64,000 nucleotides of DNA from Dyella_A sp049445995 (GTDB lineage: Bacteria > Pseudomonadota > Gammaproteobacteria > Xanthomonadales > Rhodanobacteraceae). Location of the stretch: the NCBI RefSeq assembly GCF_049445995.1, contig NZ_JBMSDZ010000010.1, positions 66,889 to 130,888 of the forward strand, in the 5' to 3' direction. Of this stretch, positions 8,405-17,391 are shown piece by piece (the first letter of the stretch is position 1; each line of letters starts with the position of its first letter). The notes beneath the pieces are model-generated. The model was not told where the DNA came from. It did not search any database and was given only the letters and a program-made list of their open reading frames with translations. A program made the position numbers and the translations under genes.

Positions 8405-9586
8405 CTACAACCGCTCGACGATGGTGATGTGGGCCATGCCGCCGCCTTCGCACATGGTCTGCAGCCCAAAGCGGCCGCCGGTCTGGGCCAGACCATACAG
8501 CAGCGTGGTCATCAGTTTGGTGCCTGAGCTGCCCAGCGGGTGGCCCAAGGCGATGGCCCCACCATGCACGTTGAGGCGGGCCGGATCGGCGCCGGTAACC
8601 TGCAGCCAGGCCAGTGGCACCGGGGCGAACGCCTCATTCACCTCGAACAGGTCGATGTCGCGGATCGACAGGCCAGCCTTCTTCAGCGCGCGCTCGGTAG
8701 CCGGGATCGGCGCCTCCAGCATGATCACGGGATCATGGCCGATCACGCTCATGTGATGGATGCGCCCCAATGGCTTGACCCCCAAAGCCTTCAGGCCGCG
8801 CTCGTTCACTACCATGACGCCGGAGGCGCCATCGCAGATCTGGCTGGCGTTAGCCGCCGAGATGCAGCCGCCTTCCCGGATCGGCTTGACATTGCTGATA
8901 CCCTCCAGCGTGGCGTTGAAGCGGATGCCCTCGTCGAGGGTGTGCATCTCACCGTTGGCGCCACCTTCCTGCAGGCGTACTTCCAGCGGCAGGATCTCCT
9001 GCATGAACTTGCCCGCCTGCGCCGCCTGAGTCGCGCGCTGGTGGCTCAGCAGGGAAAACGCATCCAGCTGATCCTTGCTCAGATGGTATTTGGCGGCCAT
9101 CATTTCCGCGCCGGCGAACTGGCTGAATTCTTCCACGCCAGGGTACCGGGCGCGGATCGCGGGGCTCATGTAATCGCCCAGCCCCGCCTTGCGCGGCAAC
9201 ACCACGGCGGCGCCCATCGGCACCCGGCTCATGCTTTCCACGCCAGCGGCGATCACCACGTCCATCGCCCCGGACATCACCGCCTGCGCGGCGAAATGCA
9301 GGGCCTGCTGCGAACTGCCGCACTGGCGGTCGACTGAAGTGGCCGGCACCGCCTCGGGCAAGCGCGAAGCCAGCACGGCATTGCGCGCGATGTTGGAGGC
9401 CTGCTCGCCGACCTGCCCCACGCAACCCATGATCACATCCTCGACCAGGGCCGGATCGGCGCCGCTGCGATCGAGCAGCGCATTGAGCACCTGCCCGGCC
9501 AGGTCCGCCGGGTGCCAGCCGGAAAGCCGGCCGCCCTTGCGGCCGCCGGCGGTGCGGGTGGCCGCCACGATGTAGGCTTCAGCCAT
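8405..9586 (-). CDS. acetyl-CoA C-acyltransferase (thiolase)
   Basis: Thiolase of 393 residues that cleaves 3-oxoacyl-CoA to acetyl-CoA and a shortened acyl-CoA. The nucleophilic Cys89 lies in DRQCGSSQQALHFAAQAV. The C-terminal catalytic segment is GGAIALGHPLGSSGTKLM, followed by CEGGGMAHITIVERL. The usual second motif CxGGGxG reads CEGGGMA here, a small deviation. The start is the ATG at 9586 (MAEAYIVAATRTAGG). It is the last gene of the minus-strand operon after the SDR and hydratase, fitting a role as final step of the chain-shortening cycle. Confidence 0.92.
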   Translation of the reverse strand: MAEAYIVAATRTAGGRKGGRLSGWHPADLAGQVLNALLDRSGADPALVEDVIMGCVGQVGEQASNIARNAVLASRLPEAVPATSVDRQCGSSQQALHFAAQAVMSGAMDVVIAAGVESMSRVPMGAAVVLPRKAGLGDYMSPAIRARYPGVEEFSQFAGAEMMAAKYHLSKDQLDAFSLLSHQRATQAAQAGKFMQEILPLEVRLQEGGANGEMHTLDEGIRFNATLEGISNVKPIREGGCISAANASQICDGASGVMVVNERGLKALGVKPLGRIHHMSVIGHDPVIMLEAPIPATERALKKAGLSIRDIDLFEVNEAFAPVPLAWLQVTGADPARLNVHGGAIALGHPLGSSGTKLMTTLLYGLAQTGGRFGLQTMCEGGGMAHITIVERL

Positions 9587-9668
9587 GTCTGTATCCTCGG
9601 ATGGATGCCGGATCGACCCGGCGTGCAGGGAGTGCCATGTGGCGCGAAGTGCGCCGGGCGGAAGTGAT

Positions 9669-10451
9669 TCAGCGAGGAGGCATGCGGATCGCGCCATCCA
9701 GGCGCACGCTCTCGCCGTTGAAGTACTCGTTTCCGATAATCGCCTCGGCCAGTGCGGCAAATTCCGCAGGTTGACCCAGGCGCTTGGGGAATGGTACCGA
9801 GGCGGCCAGCGCCTGCTTGACGTTGTCGGGCAGGCCGGCCATCAAGGGCGTATCGAAGATGCCCGGCATGATGGTATTGACGCGGATCCCTTCATTCATG
9901 AGGTCACGGGCGATCGGCAAGGTCATGCCGACGATGGCCGCCTTGGAGGCGGCATAGGCGGCCTGCCCGATCTGGCCATCTTGCGCCGCCACCGATGCGG
10001 TGTTGATGATCACGCCGCGCTCGCCATTGGCCAGCGGCTGGAGTTGCAACATGCCGGCGGCCGATTTTGCCGCGCAGCGGAAGCTGCCGACCAGGTTGAT
10101 CTGGATGATCTTGTCGAACTCGGCCAGCGGAAAGTGGCTGATCGCACCGGTCTCCTTCGCACGGGAGGCCGTCTTGAAGGCGTTGCCGGTACCGGCACAG
10201 TTGACCAGGATGCGCTCCTGGCCGATGGCTTCGCGCGATTTCGCGAAGGCGGCATCGACATCGGCCTCGGAGGTGACGTTGGTGCGGCAGAACACGCCGC
10301 CCAGTTCTTTCGCCAGCGCCTCGCCCTGGTCCGGGTTGATATCGAACAGCGCCACCTTGACGCCGGCGGCAGCCAGGCGGCGGGCCGCCGCCGCGCCCAG
10401 ACCGGACGCACCACCGGTGATCACGGCGGTGATGGAGGAATCGAGTTTCAT
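9669..10451 (-). CDS. short-chain dehydrogenase, type II 3-hydroxyacyl-CoA dehydrogenase-like
   Basis: SDR of 260 residues with the cofactor motif GGASGLG near residue 13, the NCAG motif, and catalytic Ser (NTASVAA) and Tyr-Lys (YAASK). The overall pattern (NTASVAAQDGQIGQAAYAASKAAIVGMTLPIARDL split around the active site, then RVNTIMPGIFDTPL) resembles 3-hydroxyacyl-CoA dehydrogenase type II (HSD17B10-like). It would oxidise a 3-hydroxyacyl-CoA to the 3-oxo form just before the downstream thiolase. The upstream gap carries one copy of the TCGTC-N6-GACGA dyad, so this gene and the thiolase may have their own regulated promoter. Confidence 0.88.
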   Translation of the reverse strand: MKLDSSITAVITGGASGLGAAAARRLAAAGVKVALFDINPDQGEALAKELGGVFCRTNVTSEADVDAAFAKSREAIGQERILVNCAGTGNAFKTASRAKETGAISHFPLAEFDKIIQINLVGSFRCAAKSAAGMLQLQPLANGERGVIINTASVAAQDGQIGQAAYAASKAAIVGMTLPIARDLMNEGIRVNTIMPGIFDTPLMAGLPDNVKQALAASVPFPKRLGQPAEFAALAEAIIGNEYFNGESVRLDGAIRMPPR

Positions 10452-10520
10452 GGGGTCGTCCTGAAAAAATGGCAGTGCAGGAGGGGCCTACACCTTAGCC
10501 CCGGTGCCAGACCGGCAGCA

Positions 10521-10536
10521 TCGTCCGAATCGACGA
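10521..10536. promoter_or_regulatory. putative operator TCGTC-N6-GACGA, copy 1
   Basis: TCGTCCGAATCGACGA is a 16-bp dyad with perfect 5-bp arms, 70 bp upstream of the SDR start and inside the 150-bp gap between the hydratase and SDR genes. It differs by one spacer base from the two identical copies at 17392 and 17442. It may be a binding site for a homodimeric repressor. Confidence 0.55.
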
Positions 10537-10601
10537 TCCGGCGCGCAGGCGTGAGGGCACAAGCGCTGGCCGCCTGCCGGTGCACCGACGGCGGGTCGCG
10601 C

Positions 10602-11381
10602 TCACCGGCCCGTCCAGCGCGGCGGGCGCTTTTCATTGAAGGCGGCCATGCCTTCGCGCGCATCCTCTGTCAGGGCCAGTGTGCCGATCTGGGTTTCGGT
10701 GTAGGCAATGGCCTGCTCGAACGACATCGCCTCGATCGCCCGCATGGCCGCCTTGCCGCGGCGTATGGCCGTGGGTGACTTGTCCACCACGCGCGCCAAC
10801 AGCCAGTCCACTTTGGCATCGAGCTCGGCCGCCGGCACCACGTAATTGACCAGTCCGTGTTCACGCGCGACATCGGCGTCGAACGGCTCGCCGGTGATGC
10901 ACCATTCGCGCAGCACCCGCGGCGGCACCAGCCGCTGCATCAGGCTAAGCACCTGCATCGGAAACACGCCCACCCTGACCTCGGGCAGGCCGAAGCGCGC
11001 GTGATCGGCCGTCACCGCCATGTCGGCCATGCAAAGCAAGCCCATGCCGCCGGCCATGCAGACGCCGTTGATTCGCGCGATGCTGGGGAGTGTCGAATTC
11101 GCGGCCAGCCGCAACAGGTCGGCATACGCCGTGGTGGGTTGGGCGTAATCGAAGGCGAAGCCCGCGCCCGGCTGCAGATCGGCCCCGGCGCAGAATGCCT
11201 TTTCGCCGCTGCCGGTGAGCACGATGGCGCGTACCTGTGGATCGGCGTGGGCATTGGCATAGCCCGCCCGGATGCCGTCGATCACCGCCTGGTTGAGCGC
11301 ATTGCGCTTGTCCGGGCGATTGAGCGTGATCCAGTAGGCCGCTCCCCGCCGTTCCAACAAGACCCATGGCTGTTCTGTCAT
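10602..11381 (-). CDS. enoyl-CoA hydratase (crotonase family), candidate AtuE role
   Basis: Crotonase-fold protein of 259 residues. The oxyanion-hole segments are visible as AFCAGADLQPG and GVCMAGGMGLLCMADMAV, and the acidic catalytic region is GLPEVRVGVFPMQVLSLM. It hydrates a 2-enoyl-CoA. Because the gene directly follows the acyl-CoA carboxylase pair, it is the best candidate for hydration of the carboxylated product (isohexenylglutaconyl-CoA in the citronellol pathway, the AtuE step). Sequence alone does not separate AtuE from ordinary enoyl-CoA hydratases. The 178-bp palindromic element lies between this gene and atuF. Confidence 0.85.
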   Translation of the reverse strand: MTEQPWVLLERRGAAYWITLNRPDKRNALNQAVIDGIRAGYANAHADPQVRAIVLTGSGEKAFCAGADLQPGAGFAFDYAQPTTAYADLLRLAANSTLPSIARINGVCMAGGMGLLCMADMAVTADHARFGLPEVRVGVFPMQVLSLMQRLVPPRVLREWCITGEPFDADVAREHGLVNYVVPAAELDAKVDWLLARVVDKSPTAIRRGKAAMRAIEAMSFEQAIAYTETQIGTLALTEDAREGMAAFNEKRPPRWTGR

Positions 11382-11518
11382 TTCATGTCTCCTGTCGTAT
11401 CGGTCGGCGGCTCATCGCTGCGCAATGGCCGACCATCGTTGTATAGGCATGGGAGCGGATCGACCGTGAAATCGCTTTCGGTCACCGCCTTCCGGGTCAG
11501 CCCCGCCTGAATGCCTCA

Positions 11519-11696
11519 GAGGCTGTGAAAAATTCGACCGCCGTAGCGAGGGCGTCGCCGGGCGTTCGTGACAAGGTGCGTTGTGGGCAAATCCGGGGAG
11601 TTTGGTGAACCAAATGACCTGGATTTGCCCGCAGCGCGCCGCCGGCACGAGCGTCCGGCGGCGGTCGCAGTAGGTGGGCGATTTTTTCACAGCCTC
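11519..11696. repeat. 178-bp snap-back palindromic (MITE-like) element
   Basis: The terminal inverted repeats GAGGCTGTGAAAAATTCG (11519-11536) and its near-perfect complement (11679-11696, 17 of 18 positions) bound the element. Internal arms GGGCAAATCC (11585-11594) and GGATTTGCCC (11621-11630), and the central TTTGGT-GA-ACCAAA (11601-11614), all share the same symmetry centre at 11607.5, and the arms between them also pair partially. It has no coding capacity. TCA flanks both ends (11516-11518 and 11697-11699), a possible 3-bp target duplication; the right copy is the atuF stop codon. It lies between atuF and the hydratase gene and would fold into a long hairpin in the shared transcript. The remaining gap (11382-11518) shows nothing else. 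Confidence 0.75.
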
Positions 11697-13685
11697 TCAG
11701 GGCGCTGGCTCAGAAGGCGGGGACGCGGGCTCGATTTCCGCGAGCACCCGCGTGGCCGCCACCTGATCGCCCTCGGCAACGCTCACGGCGAGCACCTTGC
11801 CGGCCACCGGCGTCTGATGCACGTGCTCCATCTTCATGGCCTCCAGCACGAGAATGGGCTGGCCGGCCTGCACGATGTCGCCCTCGCTGACCAGCACGCT
11901 CACCACCCGTCCGTTCATCGAGGCGCGGATCTTGCCATCCCCCCCGGTGCCTTCCCCACGGCTGGCGGCGGCATGAGTATGATCCTCCACACGATAGGCT
12001 TGCCCGCGATAACGCAACAGCAGCAGGTGGCGGTCGCGCACGAACGCGGCGCGCTCGCCGAGGCCGTCGCCGACGAAGCGCACCTGGGTGCCCTCGATCT
12101 GCATCGTTTGCAAGGTGAAAATGCGTTCGGCCAGCATGATCTGGAATTGGCCGTCCTCGCACTTGTTCACCGCGAGCGTGCATCGTTCGGCGCCGATGCC
12201 GAGATGGAACACCACCGAACCGCGCGCGGCGATCCGGCTGACGCCGTGATCGCCGCCATGCTCATCGGTGGCATACAGCAGCATTGCCGCCAGCGCACTG
12301 GCGCGGGCGCGATTTTCCGGATCATCTCCCCATAGCGCGGCACCGTGCTCGGCGACGAAAGCCGTGGTGGCCTCGCCGGCAATGAAGGCCGGCTGGCACA
12401 GGCACTGGATGAGAAACGCCTGGTTGGTTTCCACACCCAGCGCAACGGCATCTTCCAACCCTGCAAGCAGCTTGCGCCGCGCCGCTTCGCGATCGCTGCC
12501 GCTGCCGACCAGCTTGGCGATCATGGAGTCGTAGAACGGCGGAATCTCGGCACCCGATTCCAGCGCGTGCTCGACCCGGATCGACTCGGGCATCTGCCAC
12601 AGCAGCATTCGACCGCTCTGCGGCATGAAAGATTGCGCCGGGCTTTCCGCACACAGGCGCACTTCGATGGCGTGTCCGCACAGGTCGACATCGTGCTGCT
12701 GCAGCGCCAGCGGTTCGCCGGCCGCGATGCGCAGCTGCAGCTCCACCAGATCCAGGCCGGTGACCGCCTCGGTCACCGGGTGCTCCACCTGCAATCGGGT
12801 GTTCATTTCCATGAAGTAGAACTGGCCCTGCCCGTCCAACAGAAACTCCAGCGTGCCGGCGCCTTCGTAGCGGATCGCCTTGACCGCGGCGACCGCGGTG
12901 GCGCCCATCCGCTCGCGCAGCTCCGCGCTGACGGCCGGCGAGGGCGCCTCCTCCACGACTTTTTGGTGCCGGCGCTGGATCGAGCAGTCGCGCTCGCCCA
13001 GATGGATCGCATGCCCGTACCGATCGGCCATGATCTGGATTTCGATATGGCGTGGCGCCACGATCGCCCGCTCCAGGATCACTTCGGGATCGCCGAAGGC
13101 GCTTTGTGCCTCTGAGCGCGCGCGGCGCAGTGCCTCGGGGAAATCCACCGCCTGCTGCACCAGCCGCATGCCGCGCCCGCCTCCGCCGGCGGTGGCCTTG
13201 ATCATTACCGGGAAGCCGATCCGCGCGGCCTCCTGGATCATCCTGGCCTCGCTTTGGTCTTCGCCATGGTAGCCGGGTACGCAGGGCACGCCGGCGTCCA
13301 TCATCAACTGTTTGGCGCCGGCCTTGTGGCCCATGGCGACGATGGCCTCGGCCGACGGGCCGATGAACACGATGCCGGCCTTCTGGCAAGTGCGGGCGAT
13401 CGCGGCGTTCTCGGCCAGGAAGCCGTAGCCCGGGTGAATCGCATCGGCCCCGCTGAGCTTCGCCGCTGCGATGATCGCCTCGATGCGCAGATAAGACTGG
13501 GCCGGCAATGCCTCGCCAATGCATACCGCCTGGTCAGCCGCCGATACATGGCGCGCCAGCCGGTCGGCGGTGGAATACACCGCCACCGTCCGATAACCCA
13601 TGGCTCGGGCAGTGCGCATGACCCGCAGGGCGATTTCACCCCGATTGGCGATGAGGATCTTGCTGAAGGGCGTGGCTTGGATCAT
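11697..13685 (-). CDS. atuF: acyl-CoA carboxylase alpha subunit (biotin carboxylase + biotin carrier), geranyl-CoA carboxylase-like
   Basis: A 662-residue subunit with an N-terminal biotin carboxylase (SKILIANRGEIALRVMRTAR at the start, the ATP-binding glycine loop KATAGGGGRGMR, then EMNTRLQVEHPVTE) and a C-terminal biotinyl domain with VLEAMKMEH, biotinylated lysine K618. It carboxylates biotin with bicarbonate and ATP and hands the carboxyl group to the beta subunit. The length and the neighbour atuC fit the alpha subunit of geranyl-CoA or methylcrotonyl-CoA carboxylase. The AtuA-like and AtuD-like proteins nearby favour the geranyl-CoA type. The stop codon abuts the palindromic element. 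Confidence 0.92.
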   Translation of the reverse strand: MIQATPFSKILIANRGEIALRVMRTARAMGYRTVAVYSTADRLARHVSAADQAVCIGEALPAQSYLRIEAIIAAAKLSGADAIHPGYGFLAENAAIARTCQKAGIVFIGPSAEAIVAMGHKAGAKQLMMDAGVPCVPGYHGEDQSEARMIQEAARIGFPVMIKATAGGGGRGMRLVQQAVDFPEALRRARSEAQSAFGDPEVILERAIVAPRHIEIQIMADRYGHAIHLGERDCSIQRRHQKVVEEAPSPAVSAELRERMGATAVAAVKAIRYEGAGTLEFLLDGQGQFYFMEMNTRLQVEHPVTEAVTGLDLVELQLRIAAGEPLALQQHDVDLCGHAIEVRLCAESPAQSFMPQSGRMLLWQMPESIRVEHALESGAEIPPFYDSMIAKLVGSGSDREAARRKLLAGLEDAVALGVETNQAFLIQCLCQPAFIAGEATTAFVAEHGAALWGDDPENRARASALAAMLLYATDEHGGDHGVSRIAARGSVVFHLGIGAERCTLAVNKCEDGQFQIMLAERIFTLQTMQIEGTQVRFVGDGLGERAAFVRDRHLLLLRYRGQAYRVEDHTHAAASRGEGTGGDGKIRASMNGRVVSVLVSEGDIVQAGQPILVLEAMKMEHVHQTPVAGKVLAVSVAEGDQVAATRVLAEIEPASPPSEPAP

Positions 13686-13782
13686 GAAGATTGCGTTCCG
13701 TGAAGGAAATCCGGGCTGCGCGAGCGCTCTGCCGCCGGGGCGGCGGCAACGTGGTGACGATCGAATGCGGCGCCGCGCAACC

Positions 13783-15405
13783 TCAGGGCCGCGCCACCGA
13801 GAACTGCATCGGCTGCGGATGGCTGGCGTCGGCTTCGCGACACACCGAAAACACCAGGGCGAGCACCGCGCGGGTATCGCGCGGGTCGATCACACCATCG
13901 TCGAGCAACCTGGCGCTGGTGGCGAACACGTCCATCTGGCTCTCGAAGGTGCGCACGATCTGCTGCTCCAGCGCATCGAGCTTCTGCCGGTCCACCTCGC
14001 CACCCTTGCGGAGCATCGCCGCTGCGGTGACCATGCTCATGGTCTTGGCGGCCTGCTCGCCCCCCATCACCGCCGTCTTGGCGTTCGGCCATGAGAAGCA
14101 GAAACGCGGATGGAAGCCGCGCCCGCACATGCCATAGTTGCCAGCGCCGAAGGAGGCTCCGCAGTACAGCGTGACCTGCGGCACGGTGGCGTTGGTTACC
14201 GCCTGGATCATCTTGGCGCCGTGCTTGATGATGCCGCCCTGCTCGTAGTCGCGCCCAACCATGAAACCGGTGGTGTTGTTCAGGTACAACAGGGGGATGC
14301 GCGCCTGGCAGCAGGCCTGGATGAAATGCGTGGCCTTGGTGGCGCCGGCCGGGTCGATCGGCCCGTTGTTGGTGATGATGCCGATGGGCATGCCCTCGAG
14401 GGCGGCATGGCCGCAGACCGTGGCCGGACCGTAGTTGGCGCTGAACTCGAGAAAGGCGGAATCGTCGACGATCCGCGCGATGATTTCCTTCATGTCGACC
14501 GGACGCTTGTGGTCCATCGGCATGATACCCAGCAGTTCCTCGGCATCGTAGCGTGGCGCGCGCACGGCGCGCACCGGATCCTGCACACGGTGACGGTTCC
14601 AGTCCAGGCTGCTGATGATCTCGCGCACCAGCCGCAGGGCATCACGGTCATCCTCGGCCAGGTAATCGCCCAGGCCCGAGATGCTGGTGTGCATCTCCGC
14701 GCCGCCGAGTTCCTCTTCGGTAGCGACCTCACCCGTGGCGGCCTTGAGCAAGGGTGGCCCTGCCAGGAACGCGCGCGATCGCCCGCGCACCATGATGATG
14801 TAGTCCGACAAGCCGGTCTGGTAGGCGCCGCCGGCGGTAGAGGAGCCATGTGTCACCGTGATCACCGGCAACCCGGCGGCGGACAGCCTCGCCAGATTGC
14901 GGAACATGCTGCCGCCGTAGATGAACTGCTCGACCTGATACTTCAGCAGATTGGCGCCGGCACTCTCCACCAGCTGCACGAACGGCAGCTTGTTCTCCAG
15001 CGCCAGCTCCTGGATGCGCAGCTGCTTGTCCAGCCCCATCGCCTGCATCGCGCCGGCTTCGATGCCCGAATCCGAGGCACTGAGCATGACCCGCACGCCG
15101 CAGATGTAGCCGATGCCCGCGATGATGCCGCCGCCGGGCACGCTCTTGTCCGGATCGCTGGTATCCATGCCGTAGCCGGCCAGGGTCGACAGCTCCAGGA
15201 ATGGCGCGCCCGGATCGAGCACCAACGCGATGCGCTCGCGCGGCAGCAGCTGGCCGCGTTTCTCGAAGCGCGCGCGCGAGGCCGCCGAGGCGTCACGGGT
15301 GCGCGCCTCCAGCTTCCGTACCCGGCCCAGCAGCGCCAGCATGCCCTCGCGATTGGAACGATAGGGCTCCGCGCCCGTGGACATTCTCGATTCGATGACA
15401 GTCAT
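13783..15405 (-). CDS. atuC: acyl-CoA carboxylase beta subunit (carboxyltransferase), geranyl-CoA carboxylase-like
   Basis: Carboxyltransferase subunit of 540 residues. Crotonase-like halves are visible: SAGANLLKYQVEQF, HGSSTAGGAYQTGLSDYIIMV, FLAGPPLLKAATGEVATEEE, then NNGPIDPAGATKATHFIQAC and GASFGAGNYGMCGR. From family knowledge, methylcrotonyl-CoA carboxylases usually have CTAGGAYVPAMSD at the third position, while AtuC-type proteins have STAGGAYQTGLSD as here. In the citronellol pathway it carboxylates the beta-methyl group of cis-geranyl-CoA. The start is ATG 15405 (MTVIESRMSTG), giving the length expected of AtuC; 17 upstream in-frame residues are unlikely. It is 97 bp upstream of atuF. 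Confidence 0.92.
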   Translation of the reverse strand: MTVIESRMSTGAEPYRSNREGMLALLGRVRKLEARTRDASAASRARFEKRGQLLPRERIALVLDPGAPFLELSTLAGYGMDTSDPDKSVPGGGIIAGIGYICGVRVMLSASDSGIEAGAMQAMGLDKQLRIQELALENKLPFVQLVESAGANLLKYQVEQFIYGGSMFRNLARLSAAGLPVITVTHGSSTAGGAYQTGLSDYIIMVRGRSRAFLAGPPLLKAATGEVATEEELGGAEMHTSISGLGDYLAEDDRDALRLVREIISSLDWNRHRVQDPVRAVRAPRYDAEELLGIMPMDHKRPVDMKEIIARIVDDSAFLEFSANYGPATVCGHAALEGMPIGIITNNGPIDPAGATKATHFIQACCQARIPLLYLNNTTGFMVGRDYEQGGIIKHGAKMIQAVTNATVPQVTLYCGASFGAGNYGMCGRGFHPRFCFSWPNAKTAVMGGEQAAKTMSMVTAAAMLRKGGEVDRQKLDALEQQIVRTFESQMDVFATSARLLDDGVIDPRDTRAVLALVFSVCREADASHPQPMQFSVARP

Positions 15406-15549
15406 ATGGCCAGCTTGGCAGATATCCCGTTCAAGGCGTCGGGGGCGCAACGGCATGTACCCTCACCACCCAGCATGAGTGCACTGTATCGGCGCCCCGC
15501 CATGGGTGTCTTGTGCCAAGTGGCTGTACCGACGGACGCGATGCCGCCT

Positions 15550-15567
15550 CGCCTGTTCATACAGGCG
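15550..15567. terminator. hairpin downstream of the GST gene
   Basis: A perfect 7-bp stem CGCCTGT-TCAT-ACAGGCG lies between the GST stop and the atuC start. There is no T-run on either side, so it may be an mRNA processing or stability element rather than a terminator. Confidence 0.3.
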
Positions 15568-15616
15568 ACGCACCCGGGATGCCTCGCACCAGAGGCCACG
15601 GATAACCGGCGACGCG

Positions 15617-16285
15617 TTACCCGCCGGGCGCGGACAATGGCCCGCTACTGATGCCCTGTTCGGCCGCGGCATGACGCTGACGTTCCAGTGCCTTGACATA
15701 GCCAGGACGCTGCGCGAGCCGTTCCCAGTAGGCAGTCACCGCGGGGGGAAACCGCCCGGAAAGCCCGGTCATGTGGGCCAGCATCAGTGCATAACCGACC
15801 GAGATGTCGGCAACGGTGAAACGACCGGCGCACAGGTAATCGCTGCCTGCGACCAGCCCATCGATGGCTCGTAGCCGGGCAAGGAACCATTGCCCGTAGT
15901 CTTCCACCACCTGGGGCAGACGGCGCTCCGGTGGTTCGAACCGGCCATAACGCAGCACCAGGGTTTGGGGAAAGGTCAGTGTCGCCTCGCCGAAATGCAG
16001 CCAATTGAGGTATGGGCCGTAGGCCGGGTCGGATGCCGGCACGTCGAGATCGGTAGGACCATAGCGGCTGGCAAGGTACTGGCAAATCGCCGCCGATTCG
16101 GTCATCAGCATCTCGCCGTCGAAAAACGCGGGTATCGTGCCGAGCGGGTTGATCTGCAGGAAACTCTTGTCACGCACGCGCGGCGGAAACGGCAGCATCG
16201 TGAGTTCGCAAGTCAGGCCCATCTCCTCCATGGCCCACAGGGGGCGAAAGGAACGGGCATTCTCGCAGTGATACAGCTTGAGCAT
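15617..16285 (-). CDS. glutathione S-transferase
   Basis: GST of 222 residues. The N-terminal thioredoxin-like domain begins MLKLYHCENARSFRPLWAMEE and has the cis-proline region NPLGTIPAF and the glutathione-contacting TESAAICQYLA. The C-terminal helical domain has the conserved FTVADISVGYAL. It conjugates or reduces electrophiles with glutathione. The gene sits in the same minus-strand row as the carboxylase genes, 24 bp after the upstream hydrolase. In isoprene degraders, GSTs open epoxides, and that role for a hydrocarbon epoxide is possible here but not shown. Confidence 0.88.
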   Translation of the reverse strand: MLKLYHCENARSFRPLWAMEEMGLTCELTMLPFPPRVRDKSFLQINPLGTIPAFFDGEMLMTESAAICQYLASRYGPTDLDVPASDPAYGPYLNWLHFGEATLTFPQTLVLRYGRFEPPERRLPQVVEDYGQWFLARLRAIDGLVAGSDYLCAGRFTVADISVGYALMLAHMTGLSGRFPPAVTAYWERLAQRPGYVKALERQRHAAAEQGISSGPLSAPGG

Positions 16286-16309
16286 CGTATGGACTCCGTG
16301 ATCTGGCTT

Positions 16310-17281
16310 CTAGGACGCTGAATGCGCATGGCGGTCATCATCACCGGAGGCATTGATGCCAAGCAGCTGGCGTGCCGCCTTCACCACGAGATCGGTGCGC
16401 TCCATGGGCACGAAGTGGGTGGTTCCCACTACCGACTCGATGCGCGCCTGCGGCAGCAGTCGATGGAGCAGGCGCCGCGATGACATCGGAAAGGTGGAGT
16501 TGCTTTCACCGCCCAGCGCGATGATCGGACAGCGTACCTTGCGCACCGCCGGCCAGGGATGGTGTTCGGTCGCCGCGAACGAGGTGCTCTCCCACTCCGG
16601 CGTGCAGACGAGACGGACGCCGACGTCGTCTTCCATGAAGGCATGGGCGACATAGGCCTCCACCCATGCCGCCGGCCAGGTGGCGAAAGCACCGCGCCCC
16701 AGGTAGCGCTGCAAGGCCTCCTGACGCGTGGAAAACTGATTGCGCCGCCGCGCCGCACCCGCAGCATAGACGGTCCTGTGCGCCCGCCGAAGGTGCTTGG
16801 CCAGGGCCATTTTCAGACCTTCCCAGCGCCCTATCAGCACGGGTTCGACCAGCAGCAGACCATGCACCTTGTGCGGAAAGCGCGATGCCGCCATCAGGCT
16901 CACCGTGGCGCCCACGGAATGCCCGGCGAGCCACAGCGGTTCTTCGCTGGCTTGCAGCAGGTCGCACAGGTCGTCGTAATAGGTCGACCAGCCATGGAAA
17001 CTGCCCAGCGGGGCGATGCTGCGGCCATGACCGCGCATGTCCCAGGCGCTGACGTTGGCGAACTGCGCCAGTTCGTCCAGCAGCGGGGTATAGGTGCGTG
17101 CATGAAAACCGGTGGCGTGCGCCCAGTGCAGCGCCGGGCGACCTGGAAGCTGCGGCCAGCGCCAAACCGCCAGGGTGACGTCGTCACGCGTGTGCAGTCG
17201 CTGCGGATCGCCGAGTGGTCCGCTGCTGGGGACAGCGGGTGGGACGGGCCGCGTGCCGGCGGGCAATAGGGGCTGAATCAT
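16310..17281 (-). CDS. alpha/beta hydrolase
   Basis: A 323-residue alpha/beta-hydrolase fold protein. The oxyanion-side segment is HWAHATGFHARTYTPLL, then WDMRGHGRS, the nucleophile elbow GHSVGA (Ser), and a C-terminal His in VVGTTHFVPMER. The substrate could be an ester, lactone or thioester. It is the promoter-proximal gene of the minus-strand operon hydrolase - GST - atuC - atuF - hydratase - SDR - thiolase, and diverges from a CoA ligase gene across a gap with two operator-like dyads. Confidence 0.85.
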   Translation of the reverse strand: MIQPLLPAGTRPVPPAVPSSGPLGDPQRLHTRDDVTLAVWRWPQLPGRPALHWAHATGFHARTYTPLLDELAQFANVSAWDMRGHGRSIAPLGSFHGWSTYYDDLCDLLQASEEPLWLAGHSVGATVSLMAASRFPHKVHGLLLVEPVLIGRWEGLKMALAKHLRRAHRTVYAAGAARRRNQFSTRQEALQRYLGRGAFATWPAAWVEAYVAHAFMEDDVGVRLVCTPEWESTSFAATEHHPWPAVRKVRCPIIALGGESNSTFPMSSRRLLHRLLPQARIESVVGTTHFVPMERTDLVVKAARQLLGINASGDDDRHAHSAS

Positions 17282-17391
17282 CAGGCGATGCGGCTTCCAT
17301 CAGGGTGGGGCGGCCTTGTGCCGAGGGGGCCATGGCCTCGGCGGGATTGACCCGAAGCGTACATTTTCTTCCAATCGACGCCCTGCATCCT

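Noticed and set aside
13783..15405. Leucine-catabolism (Liu) methylcrotonyl-CoA carboxylase operon
   Set aside because: No isovaleryl-CoA dehydrogenase-lyase set in Liu order, the beta subunit has the AtuC-type segment, and AtuA-like and AtuD-like genes are linked.
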